Positions 12,346 to 23,923 of a stretch of DNA of 64,000 nt are shown here, one piece after another. The stretch's first letter is position 1, and each line of letters opens with the position of its first letter. A program made the translations under genes and the position numbers. Origin of the DNA: Liolophura sinensis (Eukaryota; Mollusca; Polyplacophora; Chitonida; Chitonidae); assembly GCF_032854445.1 (NCBI RefSeq), contig NC_088307.1:21218017-21282016 (forward strand), written 5' to 3'. Below the pieces are notes generated by a model that worked only from the letters and a program-made list of their open reading frames with translations, was not told where the DNA came from and made no database searches.

Positions 12346-12519
12346 TTATATAGCAAGCCAGGGGGCCCAAGCTCAGTCATAACTCTAGCCATTCCTAAAA
12401 TTTTAATGCTTGCTCGTTTTGGCGTCCGGCAAAAGGTAATAAATCCGGTATTGGTCGGGCGGGTTTTTGTGTACTACACGCATTACTGTGGGGTACATGT
12501 CTGAACGCCTTGTGGGTAG

Positions 12520-12759
12520 AGTGTGGTGTCTGATATTCGGTGGGTGGGGCGTGTACATGATTTTTGGTGGAATTTGGCAGGTGGGATGCCTTGTCTGATT
12601 GCATTTGGTAAATGGGATGCGATGTCTGGTTACATTTGGTAGGTGGCATGTGGTATGCCATTTGGTAGGTGGTATGCCATTTGGTTGGCAAAGTTCCATG
12701 TCTGGTTGCATTTGTTAGGTGGTATGCCACTTGGTAGATAGGATGCCATGTCTGGTTAC
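12520..12759. repeat. degenerate G/T-rich minisatellite
   Basis: Imperfect repeats of ggtaggtggtatgccatttg and ggatgccatgtctggttaca. The first duplicated block begins immediately after it, so the contig on the far side of the gap probably starts at the edge of this array. Confidence 0.7.
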
Positions 12760-13209
12760 TTTGTATTTTTGGGTGTCATGTCTAGTGCTTCCAGCATGAG
12801 GTCTTACTGAAGGAGTACAAATAATGTTAAGCCAGTTCAGGATATCTGTAACATTATCCAGCAAACGATGTTATAAAGAAATGTAGTTACCAGATGTATA
12901 GTATTAAAAGAAAAAAAAAACGAAAAGCAATGAACATAAAAGACTACAGCGTAGAGAACAAAGCCAGAACAGCGACAACAGTGTAATGGTAGATAAATGG
13001 CACCACGCAAGCGGTATGAAGTTTGACCCGTATCTTCAGTGGATAACTTGAATGTGCTGTGAATACTATCTGTTGCCATGCATTAAGACTTGTAAAAATG
13101 CACTGAGAACCTTGACCTCTACTTGAAAATCATAAAATTTGGGTGAAGAGCCCTGAATAAAATTCGGCGCTTGGTAACCTGATAAATGATTAGCTAATAT
13201 GGAACCTAC

Positions 13210-13405
13210 CGCTTAACTTGATGTAAAACGATATGGTTCTTTCTGGATCTTCTCCCCAAACGTGAGGACAGGAAGCTTCCCCTGCGCATGTGCAAATGGG
13301 TCTGTCGTTGCGAGAATTTTCAATCAGAATCGCCTCTGGGGCCTCAGGATGCGCCATGATGATCTTACACGGAGAGATTTGGTACTGTACGCATGTCGGA
13401 AGTTC
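13210..13405 (-). CDS. exon of secreted Cys-rich protein, copy 1
   Basis: The acceptor GATTTTTATTTTAG is followed by 65 open codons plus one base and a donor GCG|GTAGGT (phase 0 in, phase 1 out). Exon residues 5, 13, 38, 40 and 46 are Cys. The sixth Cys of the module comes from QYKFC in the next exon. This copy reads C-T-C-x5-C-P-H-V-W, matching the C-x-C-x5-C core of the 8133-8321 exon. The other copy (17360-17555) differs by compensating one-base indels in this stretch and loses that Cys, so copy 1 looks correct here. If the flanking block is a false duplication, these two are a single exon. Confidence 0.7.
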
Positions 13406-13479
13406 CTAAAATAAAAATCACATAAAACTGAAGAAAAAACATCAGCAAGGGGAAACAAGCTTCAGTATGATAAACTGAT

Positions 13480-13660
13480 GGATGAGATAAGATGACAGAT
13501 GGTTTCACATGTCACCGGACATACGACGGATGAGATAAGGTGACAGGTGTTTTCACATGTCACCGGACATATGACGGATGAGATAAGATGACAGGTGGTT
13601 TCACATGCCACCGGACATATGACGGATGAGATAAGGCGACAGATGGTTTCACATGTAACT
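13480..13660. repeat. 52-bp minisatellite, about 3.5 copies
   Basis: Unit: ggatgagataagatgacag, tggtttcacatgtcaccggac and atatgac. The second block carries the same array at 17628-17760 with one unit fewer. This is the largest structural difference between the copies and is what two alleles would be expected to show. Confidence 0.85.
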
Positions 13661-13758
13661 TATTTCATCTTGTCAAAACTTAATAATATTTTACAATAAA
13701 TGGAATAAGCCGGCTTGGGAGCTTCGAGTGGTTTCCAGCCATACCTGTTTTCCCATTT

Positions 13759-13885
13759 CAGGGGTCACTTTCACAGAGATGTCGCACTTGTACGATAACG
13801 CACTTATAGGACAATGGTAACAAAATATCGTATGACAAAAGCACGATAACAAATGCCGTAGGCCGCTTTGTGAAAGTGGCCCCTG
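13759..13885. mobile_element. MITE-like foldback, 127 bp
   Basis: Ends caggggtcactttcacag and ctttgtgaaagtggcccctg are inverted repeats of about 19 bp. No coding capacity. The same element is at 17860-17987 in the second block. Confidence 0.75.
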
Positions 13886-15414
13886 TATCCTCAAGCATTA
13901 ACGGCCCTTGCGACAGAAATTGCTGCGTCTCCCAATCGAGTCTCCCACGGTTTATGAATTTTTGCCGGTCTGTGTTGAACGTTGTTTTGAAAATTAGTTT
14001 CCAGTTAGTGCGTGGCCTGGAACTTCCATTATTGACATACAAATGTCTGTTATGAAGACTAGATTTATGAACACATCACACATTGGTATACGACTGTCTG
14101 TTTCAACGCCCAGATTCCAAGGGCTTAAAAACCAGTTATATATCAATGGCCAAAGTACAAGCTTGCGTACGCCGTACTCAAGAATATTTCACTTGTACAT
14201 ACGATGGCTGTCAGCATTATATCGTGTTTCTGTATTTATATATTTGTTTCGTGCTTTACGCCGTACTCATAGGGTCAGCATTGCGTCGGATTTTTGTATT
14301 TATTTATTTTGAGCCATACTCCAGAATATGTCACCTATTAGACGACGGCAAGCATTACTTTGAGATTTTATATGCGATGATCACCATATCAGGCAATGTC
14401 TCATCTTGTCAAGGCGACGACGTCCAGGGATCATCATATGGTTTGGGGTCTCTTTGGTAATTATCGATCGATGAAGCCATGCAAGAAGACAGCCTTGAAC
14501 TCGCTATTATACAGACATGTCACGTGGTCTTCGTATCTCTCCAGATGTTGTTGAATGAAAGTAATCGATGTGACTGAGAGGCTTCTTGTGGTTAGACTGT
14601 TGACAAGCGTCTCTAATCAGGGTGTCTGGAATCAGTATTAGGTATCGATAAACGATATTTTCTGGTACAGGGGTTGTTTCCCCCTCAAACCAGACTGTTC
14701 AGCTTAACAACTGGTACAGAATTGTTCGTTTATAATCTTTTTCATGAAGGACCGGTTTCACAAAACGTTCGGGAATTTCATTGTATGCAACTGCCACGGT
14801 TATCTGGATACAGTTTGCGTGACGTGCTTTTGGCGTTACGTGCTCGTGATTACCAGTCTGCTATTCGTTGAAGACATGCAAACCGTCTTGAATCAGTGTG
14901 GCGTGCAAATTGCGCGTCACACGTAGAAACGTTTGTCAGTAACTTGCCCGAGGTCGATGGCTTCCCCCCGGACACTCTGGTTTCTTCCGATCATAAAGAC
15001 TGAGCGCTGTATGGCATGAGGGAAAAATTATAATTGATCATGGCGGTGAAATAATAATCAAATGAAAAGATGCACTGACCAATGATACACTAAATGTAGC
15101 GTTGGATACATAGTACATTCCAAGTATATCACAGATTAAATGATTGTTGCATGGTAGACGTTGCTCGGTTTAATTGGAGTTCGCTACAGTTGACGCCTAA
15201 CTATTAATATAGTTCCAGCCTATTTTGCTCCGGCAAGGTCATATAAGTTTAATTCGCCATATGACATGAAGAACAGGCATCTGTCAGCATGCCTGTCAAC
15301 TGCCAGCGAGCGTGCGCCGCTCTGTTGAATGTAGGCCAGCACGTGTGCCATGGTTGTCATTTTGGAAGGCTGCATTAATTCATGACTTTGATGAGTCTGC
15401 TAATGGCAGAGAGA

Positions 15415-15470
15415 GAGAGGGGGGTGGGGGATGGGGGGTGGGGGGGGGGGTGGGGAGGAGGAAGGAAAGA
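15415..15470. repeat. purine-rich G-run tract
   Basis: agagagag followed by runs of up to nine or ten G's (ggggtgggggatggggggtg). The length differs from the second copy at 19518-19560, as expected of error-prone homopolymer calls. Such runs could form G-quadruplexes, but nothing shows a function. Confidence 0.7.
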
Positions 15471-16707
15471 GAGGGAGAAAGAGAAACTATTTTATTAAAT
15501 GTGCAGGCACATATATGGGATCAAGTTAACACATCTGCACTGGAGGTTTAGTGGAAATAATACTCCATGTCGATCGGCGTGTGGCAGTATCGTTTTTAAA
15601 TGGTTCCCTGGTAATGGTAAGTCGATTAACGGTGCGCGTTTATTGCACACAGAAAAGAAACATAGCACAGAAAGTCCTCTGGAAACAGCCATGAGTTCTC
15701 TGAATAAACGGACTATAGACTAGGGGCTGTACATTTCATTGTGTTGAACAAGATCGCCTCGTTGGATATATGAACGGTTGCAGTCAAAGCACATACAAAG
15801 ATATATATTTCGATTAACATCTACTCTGAACCACAGTATGGTGCATCATTTAGATACTGGTAAGTTTATTTATCTGGATCACTCTTTGTGTCTCTCCGTT
15901 CTTACTGAAAAAAATATTTGACTGTTTATTTCTCTTTGTATGAATTCGTCGTAATTTCCGCAAATCGCGGGGCAAGGGGCGAAATGTCCTCACCCGACTT
16001 CCATATTTTCGTACGATGACATACACGTTTAACATTTAACGTTTAACGTACCACACCTTTATAAATGAAACCTGATAAGTCAGTGTACATTACTTCATCC
16101 TGCCTTACCTTACCCTTCACCATTCCCAACCCTCGTATCATTTCTGTTCATACTTAAAATGTTATTGGTTAGAACATGAAGCACGTGCCCCCCAGGGCGA
16201 AGAAAAGTTCAACGCGGACAGGTTATTTATATATATTACCGCTAAGTCTACAACAGCTTTGCGTTGGCCAATTAATTTTTCGAATGCGTGTCTAAGAATA
16301 ATGAGTATTAATGCCTAAACCTAGGTATAACTTTACACCACAAAAATTTTCTTCTCTATGAGAACAACGCGATGACAAACTCTCCCAGGAATTTCATCAA
16401 GAATTCACAAGTAAATACATGGGTAAGTTCGTGGATTGGCGTGAACAATGGCGATCTCCATAACAGGGCAGCAAAGTGCCTCTGCATGCAAAGACTGCTT
16501 AGTTCACACCCATCTCCACAATGGGACAAGACAAAATTGTCTCTGCCCGCAGTGAGCTGACCAGATAATGTACTCAGCACGTAAATCAAACATGGCGACG
16601 AATGAATAAATTTACATTTATATGGGCTGTGCGATAGGGACGTAGATAAGTGCGTACAAAAGCATGAAATAAAGATTTAGGCTGTACATCTCATCTGCTG
16701 GCAATTT

Positions 16708-16907
16708 NNNNNNNNNNNNNNNNNNNNNNNNNNNNNNNNNNNNNNNNNNNNNNNNNNNNNNNNNNNNNNNNNNNNNNNNNNNNNNNNNNNNNNNNNNNNN
16801 NNNNNNNNNNNNNNNNNNNNNNNNNNNNNNNNNNNNNNNNNNNNNNNNNNNNNNNNNNNNNNNNNNNNNNNNNNNNNNNNNNNNNNNNNNNNNNNNNNNN
16901 NNNNNNN
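16708..16907. other. assembly gap, 200 N
   Basis: Exactly 200 N's: a placeholder gap of fixed length, not a measured distance. It joins the end of copy 1 to the start of copy 2 of the duplicated block. Confidence 0.99.
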
Positions 16908-19900
16908 TTTGTATTTTCGGGTGTCATGTCTAGTGTTTCCAGCATGAGGTCTTACGGAAGGAGCACAAATAATGTTAAGCCAGTTCAGGATATCTGTAAC
17001 ATTATCCAGCAAACGATGTTATAAAGTAACGTAGGTTACCAGATGTATAGTATTAAAAGAAAAAAAAACGAAAAGCAATGGAACATAAAGACTACAGCGT
17101 AGAGAACAAAGCCAGAACAGCGGACAACAGTGTAATGGTAGATAAATGGCACCACGCAAGCGGTATGAAGTTTGACCCGTATCTTCAGTGGATAACTTGA
17201 ATGTGCTGTGAATACTATCTGTTGCCATGCATTAAGACTTGTAAAAATGCGCTGAGAACCTTGACCTCTACTTGAAAATCATAAAATTTGGGTGAAGAGC
17301 CCTGAATGAAATTCGGCGCTTGGTAACCTGATAAATGATTAGCTAATATGGAAACCTACCGCTTAACTTGATGTAAAACGATATGGTTCTTTCCTGGATC
17401 TTCTCCCCAAACGTGAGGACAGAAGCTTCCCCTGCGCATGTGCAAATGGGTCTGTCGTTGCGAGAATTTTCAATCAGAATCGGCCTCTGGGCCTCAGGAT
17501 GCGCCATGATGATCTTACACGGAGAGATTTGGTACTGTACGCATGTCGGAAGTTCCTAAAATAAAAATCACATAAAACTGAAGAACAAACATCAGCAAGG
17601 GGAAACAAGCTTCAGTATGATAAACTGATGGATGAGATAAGATGACAGATGGTTTCACATGTCACCGGACATATGACGGATGAGATAAGATGACAGGTGT
17701 TTCACATGTCACCGGACATATGACGGATGAGATAAGATGACAGATGGTTTCACATGTAACTTATTTCATGTTGTCAAAACTTAATAATATTTTACAATAA
17801 ATGGAATAAGCCGGCTTGGGAGCTTCGAGTGGTTTCCAGCCATACGTGTTTTCCCATTTCAGGGGTCACTTTCACAGAGATGTCGCACTTGTACGATAAC
17901 GCACTTATAGGGACAATGGTAACAAAATATCGTATGACAAAAGCACGATAACAAATGCCGTAGGCCGCTTTGTGAAAGTGGCCCCTGTATCCTCAAGCAT
18001 TTAACGGCCCCTTGCGACAGAAATTGCCGCGTCTCCCAATCGAGGTCTCCCACGGTTTATGAATTTTTTCCGGTCTGTGTTGAACGTTGTTATGAAAATT
18101 AGTTTCCAGTTAGTGCGTGGCCTGGAACTTCCATTATTGACATACAAGTGTCTGTTATGAAGACTAGATTTATAAACACATCTCACATTGGTATACGACT
18201 GTCTGTTTCAAAGCCCAGATTCCAAGGGCTTAAAAACCAGTTATATATCAATGGCTCAAGTACAAGCTTGCGTACGCCGTACTCAAGATATTTCACTTAT
18301 ACATACGATGGCTGTCAGCATTATATCGTGTTTCTGTATTTATATATTTGATTCGTGCTTTACGACGTCCTCATAGGGTCAGCATTGCGTCGGATTTTTG
18401 TATTTATTTATTTTGAGCCATACTCCAGAATATGTCACCTATTAGACGACGGCAAGCATTACTTTGAGATTTTATATGCGATGATCACTATATCATTGCA
18501 ATGTCTCATCTTGTCAAGGCGACGACGTCCAAGGATCATCATATGGTTTGGGGTCTCTCTGGTAATTATCGATCGATGAAGCCATGCAAGAAGACAGCCT
18601 TGAACTCGCTATTATACAGACATGTCACGTGGTCTTCGTATCTCTCCAGATGTTGTTGAATGAAAGTAATCGATGTGACTGAGAGGCTTCTTGTGGTTAG
18701 ACTGTTGACAAGCGTCTCTAATCAGGGTGTCTGGAATCAGTATTAGGTATCGATAAACGATATTTTCTGGTACAGGGTTGTTTCCCCCTCAAACCAGACT
18801 GTTCAGCTTAACAACTGGTACAGAATTGTTCGTTTATAATCTTTTTCATGAAGGACCGGTTTCACAAAACGTTCGGGAATTTCATTGTATGCAACTGCCA
18901 CGGTTATCTGGATACAGTTTGCGTGACGTGCTTTTGGCGTTACGTGCTCGTGATTACCAGTCTGATATTCGTTTGAAGACATGCAAACCGTCTTGAATCA
19001 GTGTGGCGTGCAAATTGCGCGTCACACGTAGAAACGTTTGTCAGTAACTTGCCCGAGGTCGATGGTTTCCCCCCGGACACTCTGGTTTCTTCCGATCATA
19101 AAGGACTGAGCGCTGTATGGCATGAGGGAAAAATTATAATTGATCATGGCGGTGAAATAATAATCAAATGAAAAGATGCCACTGACCAATGATACACTAA
19201 ATGTAGCGTTGGATACATAATACATTCCAAGTATATCACAGATTAAATGATTGTTGCATGGTAGACGTTGCTCGTTTAATTGGAGTTCGCTACAGTTGAC
19301 GCCTAACTATTAATATAGTTCCAGCCTATTTTTGCTCCGCAAGGTCATATAAGTTTAATTCGCCATATGACATGAAGAACAGGCATCTGTCAGCATGCCT
19401 GTCACTGCCAGCGAGCGTGCGCCGCTCTGTTTGAATGTAGGCCAGCACGTGGTGCCATGGTTGTCATTTTGGAAGGCTGCATTAATTCATGACTTTGATG
19501 AGTCTGGTAATGGCAGAGAGAGAGAGGGGGTGGGGGGATGGGGGGGGGGGGGTGGGGAGGAGGAAGGAAAGAGAGGGAGAGAGGGAGAAAGAGAACTGTT
19601 TTATTAAATGTGCAGGCACATATATGGGATCAAGTTAACACATCTGCACTGGAGGTTTAGTGGAAATAATACTCTATGTCGATCGACGTGTGGCAGTATC
19701 GTTTTTAAATGGTTCCCTGGTAATGGTAAGTCGATATAACGGTGCGCGTTTATTGCACACAGAAAAGAAACATAGGACAGAAAGTCCTCTGGAAACAGCC
19801 ATGAGTTCTCTGAATAAACGACTATAGACTAGGGGCTGTACATTTCATTGTGTTGAACAAGATCGCCTCGTTGGATATATGAACGGTTGCAGTCAAAGCA

Positions 19901-20813
19901 CATACAAAGATATATATTTCGATTAACATCTACTTCTGAACCACAGTATGGAACATCATTTAGATACTGGTTAAGTTTATTTATCTGGACCACTCTTTGT
20001 GTCTCTACGTTCTTACTGAAAAAATATTGACTGTTTCTCTTTGTATGAATTCGTCGTAATTTCTGCAAATCGCGGGGCGAGGGGCGAAATGTCCTCACCC
20101 GACTTCCATATTTTCGTACGATGACATACACGTTTAACATTTAACGTTTAACGTACCACACCTTTATAAATGAAACCTGATAAGTCAGTGTACATACTTC
20201 ATCCTGCCTTACCTTACCCTTCACCATTCCCAACCCTCGTATCATTTCTGTTCATACTTAAAATGTTATTGGTTAGAACATGAAGCACGTGCCCCCCAGG
20301 GCGAAGAAAAGTTCAACGCGGACAGGTTATTTATATATATTACCGCTAAGTCTACAACAGCTTTGCGTTGGCCAATTAATTTTTCGAATGCGTGTCTAAG
20401 AAATAATGAGTATTAATGCCTAAACCTAGGTATAACTTTACACCACAAAAATTTTCTTCTCTATGAGAACAATGCGATGACAAACTCTCCCAGGAATTTC
20501 ATCAAGAATTCACAAGTAAATACATGGGTAAGTTCGTGGATTGGCGTGAACAATGGCGATCTCCATAACAGGGCAGCAAAGTGCCTCTGCATGCAAAGAC
20601 TGCTTAGTTCACACCCATCTCCACAATGGGACAAGACAAAATTGTCTCTGCACGCAGTGAGCTGACCAGATAATGTACTCAGCACGTAAATCAAACATGG
20701 CGACGAATGAATAAAATTTACATTTATATGGCCTGCGCGACAGGGACGTAGATAAGTGCGTACAAAAGCATGAAATAAAGACTTAGGCTGTACATCTCAT
20801 CTGCTGGCAATTT
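16908..20813. repeat. copy 2 of the 3.9-kb near-identical block
   Basis: Collinear with 12760-16707. It begins at the gap and continues past the match into unique sequence at 20814 (actatcgag), whereas copy 1 is cut at that same base by the gap. The two therefore overlap as suffix and prefix. Contents mirror copy 1, including the foldback (17860-17987), the 52-bp array (17628-17760) and SINE-A scraps (18277-18330, 18415-18470). Confidence 0.9.
17360..17555 (-). CDS. exon of secreted Cys-rich protein, copy 2
   Basis: Same 196-nt exon as 13210-13405, with the same acceptor and donor and the same phases. Two pairs of compensating one-base homopolymer differences change residues about 22-25 and 45-54: this copy lacks the Cys at residue 46 and the C-P-H-V-W stretch but stays open. 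In strict genome order it lies nearer the putative first exon at 23031-23122. Treat it with 13210-13405 as one exon unless the duplication is shown to be real. Confidence 0.6.
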
Positions 20814-21065
20814 ACTATCGAGTTTCTGGCATATATTCAGGTAGTAACTCGTTGTCGTACAGGAAAATCACTGGCGGTTGATGTCTCATCAATTGAGGTC
20901 ATAAACACATTTCACAGGATATTTGTAACGGTGTCAAGTCGGTATCAATGGTTTTTCACTTTATCCGGGATTTATATGTGAAACGAAAACAAGACTTCTA
21001 AATGAACTGCCCTTTAAGAGCAATAAATACAGAGCGATTCGTGCGCTATACATAGGGAAGGGCTT

Positions 21066-21071
21066 TTTATT
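21066..21071 (-). terminator. candidate poly(A) signal downstream of the 198-codon ORF
   Basis: AATAAA on the minus strand about 190 nt after the ORF stop. This is suggestive only, in A-T-rich sequence. Confidence 0.25.
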
Positions 21072-21257
21072 ATCTGAAGGGATATATGTATATATATATA
21101 TATCAAAAGGTTTTCTGTAACGACTGGTTGTAATGAAGCAAGGTAAAGATTTTTGTTTCTAAACGAAAGGACGGAAATTAAAGAGCTTAAACAGGATCAA
21201 AGGGATGATGTGGGGAAATCCATAGTAGTATTAAACTGTTCAGACGATAAGACGGTA

Positions 21258-21872
21258 TCACTTCCTGAGAGAGCTGCTCATACTGCCATGACAACCAAAT
21301 ATGTCCCAAACTTTTGTGCTCATAAACGAAGCGTTTAATAAACTTAGCGCATCCAAAGCAGTCTTAGTTTTGAACATGAAAACTTTATCGGTGTTTGAAC
21401 GATGTATTATGAATCTTTTCCTTAACGTACCACGAAATCCTTCACTTGCTATGACAAAATTCGTCCTTTTATTCCATGACCTGTTATTGTCGCCTGTATA
21501 TGTAAATAAAGCTATAAATGCCCACACTTTTGAATTTTTGTACATAAAACCAACTTCCTGGCCTAAAACGCAAACAAAAATATTCTTTCCTTGTAGCGTC
21601 GTCTTCAGAATGAGCGCTTTCTGAATCGAAAATGTTTTGATCCTTAACAAAAAGGTGAGCGAAGAAACCTTTACTACCAACATAGGGGTTGTCTTATTTA
21701 TTTCTGTCAGATTTTCATACCAGCTAGTTCCTAAATCAAACAATGCGGGACAGTATACGTATTGATACATCACGTCTAGAGTCGGATACAGGTCAACGTT
21801 AAACATCAGGTGCGGGTGGGGTGCATTGTTTTTCAGCACCAGCACCCACTTCATCTTCGCCCCCGACTCGGT
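21258..21872 (-). CDS. unidentified 198-codon ORF, possible exon
   Basis: An ATG at 21852-21854 opens 198 codons to TGA. The frame extends six codons further upstream to an AG that could be an acceptor (AATTAG at 21875-21873, in phase 0), though the polypyrimidine tract there is poor. I recognise no domain. The N-terminal third has GC-rich third positions (K-W-V-L-V-L-K-N-N, then P-H-L-M-F-N-V-D) and looks more coding than the A-T-rich remainder. An ATG-started frame this long is not expected by chance in about 40% GC DNA, but it is not proof. It may be a single-exon gene, an exon following the 23.03-kb signal-peptide exon, or a transposon remnant. Confidence 0.35.
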   Translation of the reverse strand, partial: TESGAKMKWVLVLKNNAPHPHLMFNVDLYPTLDVMYQYVYCPALFDLGTSWYENLTEINKTTPMLVVKVSSLTFLLRIKTFSIQKALILKTTLQGKNIFVCVLGQEVGFMYKNSKVWAFIALFTYTGDNNRSWNKRTNFVIASEGFRGTLRKRFIIHRSNTDKVFMFKTKTALDALSLLNASFMSTKVWDIFGCHGSMSSSLRK

Positions 21873-22099
21873 CTAATTATGGCCTAAGGCCGATCAATAT
21901 CCGTTCAAGGCCGATCATCTTAACCTGTGTTCACACCAGGGCCAGCTGGGCCGGCTCCACGGGCGGCTTGAAGGCTTAATGAAGCCTAAGAAACTGTAAT
22001 GCTATCGAGATGGTTGCAGTACTGGAAAGCACACAGAGGCTGCACATGCCTTTAGCCTATATATAATGATTAAGGCTTCTGAAGCGAAAATATGAGAAG

Positions 22100-22880
22100 C
22101 CAACGTGAACAATGTCACCTACCCGATTCCAGTATTTCAATTTAGAGGAATCTGGCGTACATGTAACAAAACTAAAATCATGGGCGAAATTGAGTTCTAT
22201 ATCTTATGTTAGTGAAAATCCTATATGTGCTCTTATCATATCCAGGGAAACCAGCGTAGTGCACGCGTACGCGTGGTATTTATATGTAAGCAAGACATTC
22301 ATGGTTTAATTTTCTGTACAGATGTGAAGGTTGTTATAGCATTATTAATTATAATATTAGACGAGCTTGTAATATTGAACGAGCCTTTTAAAATCCCCCA
22401 TACCATGTATATCATCGACTAGACGCACCGAATATATACATACAGATGTTAATTGACAATCGAGTTACTATTTTTACTGAATACACATCGAATGACCCTT
22501 TGCACGATAAGATTATTTCAGTTTTTAACACTGCATATTGATTGTGAACTGAATATTTTCATAATATTCATGTTTTAACCCTACAAGCTCAAAGGAGCAT
22601 TTTAACCAGGTCTTGATGCTTGTCAGTTATTTCATAAACATTTGTGACATTCAAATGCATTTGCAAATGTATGGTTTATACACTATAATGGTACCAGCTG
22701 TGTTTATTTATCTGTTGGTGGTAGTGCAGTACTTAGGTAGAATTCAGTTATTCCCCAGTTATAAGTTTGGTACGCAACGTTTTGTCCGAGCTTCTGTTTA
22801 TGCAAAAAAAGGAAACAAACCAAAAAAAAAAATGTGACCAAAATATTAACAGGAAATTTATAAGTCAAAGACCCACGGAT
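22100..22880. other. no gene recognised
   Basis: A-T-rich sequence. Short frames on both strands lack domains or convincing splice sites. If the 23.03-kb exon and the 17.36-kb exon belong to one gene, this is intron. Confidence 0.4.
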
Positions 22881-23030
22881 TCACCTTCTCGGAGTTTTTG
22901 CTAGTTTCTGGTATGCGCATTTCGTGAGTATACAATCGTAATCAAAACATGGGAATTTCTTCTTTGTGATGAAAAGTAGAGATATAATGTGCATCAGTTC
23001 TGTAATTTTACTAATAAAATTAATACTTAC

Positions 23031-23122
23031 GAGAACGCGGGACTCATAACCGCTCATGGGGCAGCAGTGGCGATGGCTGCGCAGGCGACGATGACAAAAT
23101 ACCCTAGGAGGTGATGCTCCAT
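23031..23122 (-). CDS. putative first coding exon with signal peptide
   Basis: The minus-strand ATG at 23120-23122 begins a peptide with a hydrophobic core (LLGYFVIVACAAIATAA) and small residues at the end, a textbook signal sequence. After 22 codons the frame meets TGA at 23054-23056. A consensus donor CTC|GTAAGT follows at 23030-23025. The stop lies just after a C4 run (23058-23061 on the plus strand). A one-base length error there would leave the exon open to the donor and end it in phase 0, which is what the Cys-rich exon at 17360-17555 requires. A TATA box sits about 155 bp upstream. Linking it to the Cys-rich gene is inference. Alternatives are a gene continuing into the 21258-21872 ORF, or a real 22-residue product. 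Confidence 0.45.
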
Positions 23123-23274
23123 ATTTTATACTAAATGTCCAGCAAACAATAACACGGCAAAACAAGTCGAATGCACAGCAAGCTAGCAACACAATTAATG
23201 ACCACGGTACAGGCTGAAATGTTCGGACGCTGTCCAGTTGGGTGTACTGGTGTTCGTTGAGGCGAGACCTCGGC

Positions 23275-23280
23275 TTTATA
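23275..23280 (-). promoter_or_regulatory. TATA box of a minus-strand promoter
   Basis: CCTATAAAGCC in a locally GC-rich, repeat-free stretch. The expected start site about 30 bp downstream is near 23248 (CACCAGTACA), giving a leader of about 125 nt before the ATG at 23122. An AP-1-like TGAGTCA lies upstream at 23379-23385. The ordering TATA, leader, ATG with signal peptide, donor supports a real promoter. Confidence 0.5.
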
Positions 23281-23923
23281 GGCTCGCTCGTCCGGACGAC
23301 CACAGCCTATCAGCGACAGCGGATCACCGTACTGTGGGCCCGGCCTTCCGCTGGCGGCTTGCTAACTACGGCCTCTGATGACTCAATTTGCCCCCCTCCC
23401 CCCCGAAACACGTCAACCTCCCGGGCGCACGTGGGCTGAATAGTTAGAGCTCATCGCGTCGTGGGTTGAAACAATATCAGGTCTCGCTTCGGTGATTGTC
23501 TGAAGCAAATTTGAACTGAATTCGTTACGACACACTCGTTTAGGACAGATTAAAAACAATGCCTTAGGATAAATGCGTTGGCTATTGTTACCTAGCCTAC
23601 ATTTCCGACGACAGACTACTCTGAACACATAGAGGTGTGTTCGACAGGAGAAGAAACTGACAATACTATGTATCCGGCAATATGACAAGCAAATCTCTTA
23701 ACCTAGTATGTTCTCAGAGACGAAATCTGCAATTCATTCAAGTGTACTGAAACCTTAACCGGCGATTCATGCATTGTACTTTACGTATACATACCGTTAT
23801 ACTGTATAATTGAAAGAACAATGGCAACTGAGACAATAAGTTAGTTAGGTCTTTTCAATATATTTTTGTTAAGTAACTTTTTCATGATGAAAGGCAACAG
23901 AAGTTAGTTAAGATGCATTTGAG

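Larger units (their letters stand above)
12760..16707. repeat. copy 1 of a 3.9-kb near-identical block
   Basis: Matches 16908-20813 from end to end (first bases tttgtattttt, last bases gctggcaattt) and ends exactly at the N gap. Differences are few and largely homopolymer-length changes (for example ggaacc/ggaaacc, tttctgg/tttcctgg, and the G-run near 15440). It contains one exon copy (13210-13405), a 52-bp minisatellite, a foldback element, SINE-A scraps (14168-14228, 14311-14365) and a G-rich tract. It is most simply read as an unmerged contig overlap. Confidence 0.9.

Noticed and set aside
12403-12730. Overlapping Thr/His/Pro-rich minus-strand frames of about 100 codons
   Set aside because: They are translations of the degenerate G/T-rich minisatellite.
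16356-16589. 77-codon minus-strand frame, also at 20461-20694
   Set aside because: Lies in the duplicated block and starts with TTG. No splice sites or Cys pattern linking it to the Cys-rich gene.
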